This document shows positions 1-6,101 of a DNA stretch of 15,965 nucleotides, piece by piece. The stretch is taken from assembly GCA_945897545.1 (NCBI GenBank), contig CAMDGJ010000038.1:1-15965 (forward strand), written 5' to 3'. Position 1 is the first letter of the stretch; each line of letters starts with the position of its first letter. Below the pieces are notes generated by a model. The model ran no database searches, had not been told where the DNA came from, and saw only the letters and a program-made list of their open reading frames with translations. Source of the stretch: Flavobacterium psychrophilum. GTDB taxonomy: Bacteria; Bacteroidota; Bacteroidia; Flavobacteriales; Flavobacteriaceae. The translations under genes and the position numbers were made by a program.

Positions 1-49
1 ATAGAATCCCTATTTAATTGGCTTATTCAAAAAACGGATATTCAAAGAG

Positions 50-470
50 CTAGTAAAGTAAGGTCTGCAAAAGGACTGTTGATTCATATCTTTGGCAAAA
101 TCGCTTCCGCTTTTTTAAACTTAATCTTTTAACCCTTGATTCGCATAATAAGCCAATTTCAATATTTGTTGCTTTTAGATAGTTTAAAGTTTGGGCATAA
201 TGCGCTTTCACCAAAGTGTCACAAGCCTTTAATTCTATTATAATTACATCATCGATTAGTAAATTCGTAATAAAATTACCGACAAGCTCATTTTTATAAT
301 ATACTTTAATTTGTTTTTGAGCTTCTACTTTAAAACCTTGTGATTTTAACTCAAAATACATTGCGTTTTGGTACACTTTCTCCAAAAAACCATAACCCAA
401 CTGATTATAAACATCATAATAAGTTTTTAAAAATCAAATCCGTAATTTCCTTATGAAGCAAGCTTGACAT
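50..470 (-). pseudogene. GxxExxY family protein, frameshifted
   Basis: The reading frame below about position 420 has the hallmarks of the GxxExxY family (PDDEXK-like, function unsettled): GYGFLEKVY, an IKVYY strand, then DVIIIELKA and a QTLNYLKA segment. The frame can be opened at a TTG (400), but the conserved family N-terminus lies further upstream in another frame. An ATG at 470-468 reads MSSLLHKEITDLIFKNL and then hits a stop, while the second frame picks up at YDVYNQLGYGF. Removing one T/A near 418-424 joins them into one normal protein of about 140 residues. Where relatives usually have an NFG motif, this one reads ESR, and its C-terminus is unusual. It lies downstream of bioF on the same strand. 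I read it as a one-base-insertion pseudogene; programmed frameshifting is not excluded, nor is a sequence error. Confidence 0.72.
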
Positions 471-504
471 AATTAATCCGTGTTAATCTGTAAAATCCGT
501 ATCA

Positions 505-524
505 CCTTCCTGCCAGCAGGAAGG
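505..524. repeat. REP-like palindrome, copy 1
   Basis: A perfect inverted repeat with 9-bp arms (CCTTCCTGC / GCAGGAAGG) around a 2-nt centre, just past the bioF stop codon. No T-tract follows on either strand, so it is not a typical intrinsic terminator. Its core (506-523) aligns base by base with the palindrome at 1804-1821 on the other side of bioF. Confidence 0.7.
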
Positions 525-532
525 TCTGTGTG

Positions 533-1687
533 CTAGTACACAAAGGTACTCAACAAACGTAACACTTCCGAAATTTCCTCTTTCGAATTGTAACTATGCA
601 AACAGAAACGCAATCGTTCCTGACCTTCGGGAACTGTGGGAGATAAGATAGCCTTGACATCGTAACCTTTTTCTTGAATTTGATTAGCTATGGATTTCAC
701 ATTTTGATTTCCAGGAATTATGGCACTTTGAATAGCTGATTTGCTTCGAACAAACATAGGTTTCAATCCTAACAGATTCTTGTCTTGATTGAAATGAATT
801 ATATTTTCTCTGAGTTTATTAATAGTCTGTTTTTCTAATTCCAAATGTTGATATGCTATCAAAATAGTAGCTACAGCATGTGGTGAAAGTCCCGTGGTAT
901 AAATAAAACTTCGGGCGAAATTAACGAGATAATCTCTTAATTCTTGCGAACCTAAAATCGCTGCACCGTGACAACCTAATCCTTTACCGAAAGTCATTAT
1001 TCTAGCAAAAACTTGGTCTTGCAAGTCCAACATTTGGACTAATCCTTCAGCTCGGGAAGCTTCGGAAGAACCAAAAACCCCAAGAGAATGTGCTTCGTCG
1101 ATTACTAAATTACAATTGTATTTTTTGGAAAGCTTTGCCAATTCTTCGAGATTTGGCGTGTCGCCATCCATCGAAAAAACACTCTCGGTAACAATAAATA
1201 CTTCGACAATTTTCGTTTGAAATCGTTCAATTAGTTTTTCCAAGTCTTCAAAATCGTTATGCTGGAATTTATAGGCTTTAGCATTCGAAAGTTGGATTCC
1301 ATCACGAATAGAAGCGTGACACAATTCATCATACAAAATAAAATCGCCTTTTTGGGGAACGCTACCAAAAAACCCAAGATTGGCATCATAACCTGAATTG
1401 AAAATCAAAGCAGTTTCGGATTGATGGAATTTTGCAATAAAATTTTCAGCTTCTTGATACACTTTGTGGTTTCCCGATAATAATCGAGAACCCGTCGCTC
1501 CGTTTTGAATACAAATATTATCAATTAAATACTGATGTGTTTCCTCAAAAATAGTTTTGTTTTTAGAAAACCCAATGTAATCATTCGATGCAAAATCGAT
1601 TAAATTATTAGGAATTGGTAATTTCCGCAACGCATTATTTTGTTTTCGGAGTTCGAGTTTTTCGGACAGATTTTTAGGAAACTTCAT
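533..1687 (-). CDS. bioF: 8-amino-7-oxononanoate synthase (BioF)
   Basis: A PLP-dependent alpha-oxoamine synthase of 384 residues, the normal length for the family. BioF condenses pimeloyl-ACP (or pimeloyl-CoA) with L-alanine to 8-amino-7-oxononanoate, the first step of assembling the biotin rings, in the cytoplasm. Visible motifs: the substrate-pocket segment GATGSRLLSG (about 63-72), the cofactor-stacking histidine in ELCHASIRDG (about H124), DEAHSLGVFG (about 197-206, Asp pairing with the pyridine nitrogen), and the Schiff-base lysine in TFGKGLGCHG (about K235). 2-amino-3-ketobutyrate CoA ligase is the close alternative, since family members are hard to separate by motif. No other bio gene is inside the window; partners may lie to the left. 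The ATG at 1687 follows directly after a possible promoter. Confidence 0.88.
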   Translation of the reverse strand: MKFPKNLSEKLELRKQNNALRKLPIPNNLIDFASNDYIGFSKNKTIFEETHQYLIDNICIQNGATGSRLLSGNHKVYQEAENFIAKFHQSETALIFNSGYDANLGFFGSVPQKGDFILYDELCHASIRDGIQLSNAKAYKFQHNDFEDLEKLIERFQTKIVEVFIVTESVFSMDGDTPNLEELAKLSKKYNCNLVIDEAHSLGVFGSSEASRAEGLVQMLDLQDQVFARIMTFGKGLGCHGAAILGSQELRDYLVNFARSFIYTTGLSPHAVATILIAYQHLELEKQTINKLRENIIHFNQDKNLLGLKPMFVRSKSAIQSAIIPGNQNVKSIANQIQEKGYDVKAILSPTVPEGQERLRFCLHSYNSKEEISEVLRLLSTFVY

Positions 1688-1692
1688 GAAGG

Positions 1693-1724
1693 TAAAGTTA
1701 GGAAAAAATGGAACGCTGTTACAA
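1693..1724 (-). promoter_or_regulatory. Putative bioF promoter
   Basis: On the minus strand a TTG (1724-1722) is followed after 21 nt by TAACTTTA (1700-1693), close to the Bacteroidota -33 TTG / -7 TAnnTTTG pattern with an acceptable spacer. The box sits only 5 nt before the bioF ATG, so the transcript would be leaderless or nearly so. The last base of the -7 box deviates from consensus. Confidence 0.4.
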
Positions 1725-1803
1725 CGGATTTGCTAAAGCAAAAACACGGGTAAAAACGGATTTTTTATTTTAATATATTAGTTTCGACATTTTTAGAACC
1801 AAG

Positions 1804-1821
1804 CTGTCTACCGATAGGCAG
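1804..1821. repeat. REP-like palindrome, copy 2
   Basis: CTGTCTA CCGA TAGGCAG, 7-bp arms with one G-T pair. It shares 12 of 18 positions with the core of the palindrome at 506-523, and most differences preserve pairing (T-A against G-C, G-C against A-T). It lies between bioF and the IS5 remnant. Confidence 0.55.
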
Positions 1822-1906
1822 ATTGAATTAGCGCCATCTTGTCGCAGCGTTCTCCATATTAGATATAATGGACAACTGGCACGAGCGAAGCAAACTGACG
1901 AAGTAA

Positions 1907-2460
1907 TTAGTCACTCCTTAAAAAAGAGCCGTTTTTAATTTCTACAAAAATAAGAATATTATTTTCGGTAGAGAAGTTGAACCATTTATAAATCCAAAAA
2001 TCAATTTGTTCTTTGATTTGATTGAATCGTAGTTTTAAATTGTATCCGATACCCGCCAAAAGTGCATTATGAAAATCTCCAGCCACGCCTTTTAGAAAGT
2101 TTAATCCTAAAACATGGTTTCTTTTTAAATGAGATGTTCTATTGCTGCTCTTGCTCTAAATCTTTTTCTGGCAACTTCTTGTTGATATCTCGAACTCTCT
2201 TTTTTGTTTTTGGGTATTAGTATTTGCGTTCTCTCGACTTCTGTTTTTCCTCTAAATCCTCTCTCTGTCACTGCAATTTCAGGTCTTGTTCCTCCAATAC
2301 ATTTTCGTACTCGCTCGCTTTGGGCTAATGATTCTTCCAAAGTAGTACTGTCGTGATAGTTGCCTGCAAATCTTTTTACAGAGGTAATAACTCCTGTTTG
2401 ACGTCCTCTTACAACACATACTTTTGTGCCAAATTCGTATGCCTTGTGAGCCTTACCCTG
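1907..2460 (-). pseudogene. IS5-type transposase remnant (3' part)
   Basis: The minus strand encodes the C-terminal half of a DDE transposase of the IS4/IS5 superfamily. It begins abruptly at GKAHKAYEFGTKV (about 2455), continues through FAGNYHDSTTLEESL and GFRGKTEVERTQILIPK, and reaches RARAAIEHLI, where a stop falls at about 2126. The expected continuation, LKRNHVLGLNFLKGVAG and about 55 more residues, is present in another frame down to a TAA at 1907-1909. Relatives have a short IxHLK segment at the join, so a small deletion there shifted the frame. The normal VDRG/TDRG catalytic motif reads TERG, so the second catalytic Asp appears replaced. The N-terminal half and left end are missing, and I could not identify terminal inverted repeats or target duplications. 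Inactive. Confidence 0.8.
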
Positions 2461-2461
2461 G

Positions 2462-2581
2462 AATCAGTATGGAACAAGAATTGAATTTATTCCAACGTTT
2501 ATTCCTGATAATTTTGAATTTAAATCAAATATTTTCTTCTATGTTCAAGATGATAAATTAAGAATTAAAGATTTTAACTAA
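2462..2581 (+). pseudogene. Orphan C-terminal tail of an unknown protein
   Basis: Immediately next to the broken left end of the IS5 remnant, the plus strand holds about 39 codons ending in TAA. They begin NQYGTRIEFIPTFIPDNFEF and finish with FYVQDDKLRIKDFN. The composition looks like real protein, with alternating beta-type residues and a terminal strand. No start codon suited to the frame is visible; upstream the frame runs into IS sequence. The likely history is that an insertion or deletion removed the front of the gene. The family is not recognised. Confidence 0.4.
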
Positions 2582-2768
2582 TTGTTTTAGAATGAGCATA
2601 GGGTGATCAAGCAGTTTCATTCCTTTCGATTACTCTGTTTCACTGAGCTGTTACAGTCGCTTTTTTTACAAAAGACAAAAACTTAATTTTCTTAACTTCT
2701 TAATGGTTTAAAAAGTGTACTATGCTTTTAGTGCTTTTTAGTGTTGGTCGAATAAGGTTATCGCAACT

Positions 2769-2804
2769 AAAAAAGCGGCTCTATGAAAATCTTGCCGCTT
2801 TTTT
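2769..2804 (-). terminator. Bidirectional intrinsic terminator
   Basis: Perfect 11-bp arms (AAAAAAGCGGC / GCCGCTTTTTT) around a 14-nt loop, with a GC-rich stem top and a U-run on both strands. It lies just past the stop of the aldehyde dehydrogenase gene at 2816 and would end its transcript. Confidence 0.85.
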
Positions 2805-2815
2805 ATGGATTTTTT

Positions 2816-4369
2816 TTACAAATCGAATTTTATTCCTTGTGCCAAGGGTAAACTTGTAGTATAATTAATTGTATTGGTTTGACGTCGCATATATATTTTC
2901 CAAGCATCGGAACCAGATTCACGTCCGCCACCGGTTTCTTTTTCGCCACCAAAAGCACCTCCAATTTCAGCACCAGATGTTCCAATATTTACATTGGCAA
3001 TACCGCAATCGGATCCTGTAACCGATAAGAAAAGTTCGGCTTCGCGCAAATTATTAGTCATTATTGCTGACGAAAGTCCTTGAGCAACTCCGTTTTGAAT
3101 TTCGATAGCATTTTCGACTGAGCCCGAGTATTTCAACAGGTATAAAACAGGAGCAAAAGTTTCGTGTTGCACGATTTCGTAAAAATTGTTTGCTTCCGCA
3201 ATCGCAGGTTTTACATAGCAACCACTTTCATATCCTTCGCCCGAAAGCACACCGCCTTGAACGATAAGTTTTCCGCCTTCGGCAACGACTTTTGATAAAG
3301 CATTGGCATACATTTCAACAGCGTGCAGGTCAATAAGTGGCCCGACGTGGTTGTTTTCATCCAATGGATTTCCTATTTTTAATTGGCCATAAGCCGAAAC
3401 CAATGCGTCTTTTACCTTGTCATAAATACTTTCGTGAATGATTAAACGACGCGTCGAAGTACAGCGTTGTCCCGCAGTTCCCACGGCTCCAAAAACAGCT
3501 CCAATTACGGTCATTTTGACATCAGCATCTGGCGTTACAATTATGGCATTGTTTCCACCTAATTCTAACAATGATTTTCCAAGACGACTTGCAACGGCTT
3601 GCGCCACTATTTTCCCCATTCGAGTGGAACCTGTAGCCGAAATTAAAGGCACACGCTTGTCGTTTGTCATTAATTCTCCCACTTTATAATCGCCATTGAT
3701 GAGACAAGAAATTCCTTCCGGTAAATTATTTTCTTTAATAACTTCGGCGATAATATTTTGACAAACAATGGCACAAAGTGGTGTCTTTTCGGAGGGTTTC
3801 CAAACGCATACATCGCCACAAATCCAAGCCAAAGCCGTATTCCAAGCCCAAACCGCAACCGGAAAATTAAATGCCGAAATGATTCCGACGATTCCCATTG
3901 GATGATATTGTTCATACATTCGGTGTCCCGGACGCTCCGAGTGCATGGTGAGTCCGTGCAATTGACGCGAAAGTCCAACTGCAAAATCACAGATATCAAT
4001 CATTTCCTGCACTTCGCCGTAACCTTCTTGCAATGATTTCCCCATTTCGTAGGAAACTAATTTGCCTAATGCTTCTTTATTTTTGCGTAATTTTTCACCA
4101 AACTGTCGCACGATTTCGCCACGTTGTGGCGCTGGCATTAACCGGAAAGTTTTGAAAGCTTGGGTTGCAGTTTGCATTACTTTTTCATAATCAGCAACCG
4201 AGGTTGTTTTTACAGATGCAATTAATTTCCCATCAACAGGTGAATGACTCTCGCGGATTTCTCCGTTTGAAAAATGGTTGATTCCTGTTGAAGTTCCTTC
4301 ATTTATGGCTTTTATACCCAATTGTGTCAAGGCTTCTTTCATTCCGAATTGATTTGCCATTGTTATCAT
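2816..4369 (-). CDS. amaB: ALDH7-type aldehyde dehydrogenase, probable aminoadipate-semialdehyde dehydrogenase
   Basis: A 517-residue NAD(P)-dependent aldehyde dehydrogenase; length and motifs fit the ALDH7 (antiquitin) group. That group oxidises alpha-aminoadipate semialdehyde, in equilibrium with piperideine-6-carboxylate, to aminoadipate in lysine catabolism. Seen: the oxyanion Asn in SAFNFPVAVWAWN (about N168), cofactor lysine in WKPSEKTPL (about K191), the base Glu in LLELGGNNA (about E269), and the nucleophile in GTAGQRCTSTRR (about C303). The C-terminal stretch GGEKETGGGRESGSDAWK is typical of ALDH7. An alternative start is the Met four codons in (MANQFG). No other lysine-catabolism gene lies nearby, so the substrate assignment rests on family resemblance. 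Its own -7 box and a palindrome lie upstream, and a terminator follows. Confidence 0.82.
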   Translation of the reverse strand: MITMANQFGMKEALTQLGIKAINEGTSTGINHFSNGEIRESHSPVDGKLIASVKTTSVADYEKVMQTATQAFKTFRLMPAPQRGEIVRQFGEKLRKNKEALGKLVSYEMGKSLQEGYGEVQEMIDICDFAVGLSRQLHGLTMHSERPGHRMYEQYHPMGIVGIISAFNFPVAVWAWNTALAWICGDVCVWKPSEKTPLCAIVCQNIIAEVIKENNLPEGISCLINGDYKVGELMTNDKRVPLISATGSTRMGKIVAQAVASRLGKSLLELGGNNAIIVTPDADVKMTVIGAVFGAVGTAGQRCTSTRRLIIHESIYDKVKDALVSAYGQLKIGNPLDENNHVGPLIDLHAVEMYANALSKVVAEGGKLIVQGGVLSGEGYESGCYVKPAIAEANNFYEIVQHETFAPVLYLLKYSGSVENAIEIQNGVAQGLSSAIMTNNLREAELFLSVTGSDCGIANVNIGTSGAEIGGAFGGEKETGGGRESGSDAWKIYMRRQTNTINYTTSLPLAQGIKFDL

Positions 4370-4404
4370 TGCAACTTTTTTAGTTAAAATTGTTATATTT
4401 TTTA

Positions 4405-4412
4405 CAAATATA
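4405..4412 (-). promoter_or_regulatory. Putative -7 box of the aldehyde dehydrogenase gene
   Basis: TATATTTG on the minus strand matches the Bacteroidota -7 consensus TAnnTTTG exactly and lies 35 nt before the ATG at 4369. No clear TTG is found at the -33 distance. The palindrome at 4421-4433 occupies the region between the two elements. Confidence 0.5.
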
Positions 4413-4420
4413 GCATAAAA

Positions 4421-4433
4421 GGTAGATTCTACC
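4421..4433. promoter_or_regulatory. Candidate operator palindrome upstream of the aldehyde dehydrogenase gene
   Basis: GGTAGA T TCTACC is a perfect inverted repeat with 6-bp arms, ending 8 bp upstream of the -7 box, where a regulator would contact or block RNA polymerase. It lacks a T-tract, so a terminator role is unlikely. The binding protein is unknown. Confidence 0.4.
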
Positions 4434-4490
4434 GTGTGTGATATTATAAAAATCCTTTCCCTTTTCTATAAATTCTCCTTGTAATCAGTC

Positions 4491-4850
4491 TTATTTTACT
4501 TCAAGACTTATGGGGTTGTAAATCTGGGGAATTTGCTTTGGATCGTTTTTATAAGTGGTAATTTTCCCTTTTACATAAATATCTTTATCTTGTAAGTCTT
4601 CGATTTTGATATTTATTTTCTCCAAGTGATTAGTGGTAATCACCACTGTGAAAACGCTCTCGGGATAGGGTTTGTCAATGTTAATGTAATTCGTGTTTTT
4701 ACCTTCAGAAGCAAGTTTAAACGAAACTACTTTTCCTGACACACAGACTTCTTTATCCATATATTAATTGACCGTCGCTGTTGTAATGGTGTCTTGCGAA
4801 AAACAATTTATCGAAAATGTAATGAGAAAAAAGAATACTAAATTTTTCAT
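4491..4850 (-). pseudogene. Small exported OB-fold-like protein with in-frame stop
   Basis: An ATG at 4850 starts a classical signal peptide (MKNLVFFFLITFSINCFSQD) 14 nt after the stop of the EEP gene. The frame reads 28 residues, meets a TAA at 4766-4764, then continues in the same frame as YMDKEVCVSGKVVSFK to a TAA at 4491. The second part (89 residues from the internal ATG at 4760) resembles small OB-fold domains: KEVCVSGKVV strand, INIDKPYPESVFTVVI, a KDIYVKGKIT strand and a final PQIYNPISLEV strand. The Tyr before the internal Met belongs to the conserved strand, so the two halves were one exported protein of about 119 residues, broken by a single nonsense change. Translation from the internal ATG would give a version without signal peptide, which I consider less likely to be its normal form. 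A role in binding nucleic acid beside the secreted nuclease is an inference. Confidence 0.68.
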
Positions 4851-4864
4851 TGGGATTTATTACA

Positions 4865-5968
4865 TTATTTAACTTCTTTAACTAAATAAACATATACCGG
4901 AAAGTGGTCACTATACCCAATTTCGTTTTCAGAATGGCGCAAAGGATAGCCTGCATATCGCCCAAATTTTGTTATCATAAAAGGCTTGTTGTAAATTCCG
5001 GCTTTCCAATATTGAAAAGAGGAAAAATCAGGTTTGATCAAGGTTTCGGAAACCATAATTTGATCAAAAATATCTCCTGAATCTCTATAAAACAGTGATG
5101 CATTCCCGTCTTTATACATTTGTTCGAAAGGATTGTAAACCCCAAATTGTTGTACTTCGTCTTTTTTTAATTTTGCTCCAATTCCAACTTTTACACTTTT
5201 ATTGTAAGTTCCATCATTTAAATCCCCCATTAGAATAATTTTGGCATTTGGATTTACTTTATAAACAGAATCCATCACTTTTTTTGCCAATCTTCCTGCA
5301 GCTTCACGAAAAGGGCTGCTTCTTTTCTCCCCACCAGAACGGGAAGGCCAGTGGTTCACTAATATGTTGATTTCTTCTCCCTCGAGAAAACCCGTAACCA
5401 AGAGAATATCTCTTGTATAAACTCTATTATCGTATGTAACTTCTATTTTATCTTTGTCTACTTTGTCTTCTTCGGTTTCTTTTTCTTTTTCATTGTTATT
5501 CCCTCTATAAATAATTAGGGGAATGTTAACAAAACTAGTAGGTTTAAAATATTTCTTTTTGTATAAAAGTCCTACATCAATTCCTCTTTTGTCAGGAGAA
5601 TCAAAATGCACGATTCCATAATCATCTTTTAAAATATTAGGTTGTTTGACTAAATCTTCTAGAACACCACGGTTTTCTATTTCAGAACAGCCAATAAAAG
5701 TAGGTGCTTCTTTTTGCTTGTCGTTGGTTCCAATTTGGATCAAAACCTTAGAAAGGTTTTCTAGTTTTTGTTTGTATTTGTCAGATGTCCAACGTTGTAG
5801 CCCTTTTGGCAACCATTCCTCGTCATTGTTTGGATTGTTGATAGTGTCAAATAAATTTTCGAAATTATAAAATGCAACAGTATGTATCATGTATTTTTTC
5901 TGTTGCGCATTGGCTCCAAAAATTGAAGATAAAACAAACAAAACGACAAATAGATTTTTAATTCTCAT
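4865..5968 (-). CDS. Secreted endonuclease/exonuclease/phosphatase family enzyme
   Basis: A 367-residue protein with an N-terminal signal peptide (cleavage near GANAQ, about residue 22) and a full EEP-fold catalytic domain. This fold includes DNases, nucleotide phosphodiesterases and phosphatases that hydrolyse phosphodiester bonds with a divalent metal. Motifs in order: FYNFENLFD (about 33-41), the metal-binding Glu in CSEIEN (about 96), RGIDVGLLY, NHWPSR (catalytic His about 206), MGDLND (about 248-253), FDQIMVS and the terminal SDHFPV His. All catalytic positions appear present. A Lys/Glu-rich insert (about 158-176) interrupts the domain before the VTYDNRVYTRDIL strand. It is followed after 14 nt by the small OB-fold gene and transcribed divergently from the TonB receptor. 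The substrate cannot be read from the sequence; nucleic acid is favoured by the endonuclease I gene nearby. Confidence 0.87.
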   Translation of the reverse strand: MRIKNLFVVLFVLSSIFGANAQQKKYMIHTVAFYNFENLFDTINNPNNDEEWLPKGLQRWTSDKYKQKLENLSKVLIQIGTNDKQKEAPTFIGCSEIENRGVLEDLVKQPNILKDDYGIVHFDSPDKRGIDVGLLYKKKYFKPTSFVNIPLIIYRGNNNEKEKETEEDKVDKDKIEVTYDNRVYTRDILLVTGFLEGEEINILVNHWPSRSGGEKRSSPFREAAGRLAKKVMDSVYKVNPNAKIILMGDLNDGTYNKSVKVGIGAKLKKDEVQQFGVYNPFEQMYKDGNASLFYRDSGDIFDQIMVSETLIKPDFSSFQYWKAGIYNKPFMITKFGRYAGYPLRHSENEIGYSDHFPVYVYLVKEVK

Positions 5969-6012
5969 AATTTAATATTATTTAAAGGTAAAGTTTAACA
6001 AAAACTTGGGCA

Positions 6013-6020
6013 CAAATGTA
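6013..6020 (-). promoter_or_regulatory. Putative -7 box for the EEP gene
   Basis: TACATTTG on the minus strand fits TAnnTTTG exactly, 44 nt before the EEP start codon. No TTG at a normal -33 distance is visible. It is paired back to back with the box at 6041-6048. Confidence 0.4.
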
Positions 6021-6040
6021 GATAATAATAATTATAAATG

Positions 6041-6048
6041 TAGATTTG
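6041..6048 (+). promoter_or_regulatory. Putative -7 box for the TonB receptor operon
   Basis: TAGATTTG on the plus strand fits TAnnTTTG exactly, 53 nt before the receptor ATG at 6102. A -33 element is not recognisable. The decamer AAATGTAGAT occurs at 6014-6023 and again at 6036-6045, 22 bp apart, and the outer ends form CACAAAT / ATTTGTG. A shared regulator could therefore bind between the two divergent promoters. Confidence 0.42.
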
Positions 6049-6101
6049 TGGCCGTCAAGAAATTATTTTTCTTGATAAAATATAATTTATTATTATTATT
6101 T

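Noticed and set aside
1840..1905. Possible tRNA or small RNA in the gap between bioF and the IS remnant
   Set aside because: I could not fold a cloverleaf or find a promoter-terminator pair; the sequence may be part of the IS end but no inverted repeat was recognised.
3670..3999. 109-residue open frame inside the aldehyde dehydrogenase gene, same strand but other frame
   Set aside because: It overlaps completely with a well-conserved gene, and its residues resemble no family; it is a shadow frame.
6006..6101. Longer N-terminus of the TonB receptor from a TTG at 6006
   Set aside because: The extra 32 residues precede a perfect signal peptide and cover the promoter region; the ATG at 6102 is the sensible start.
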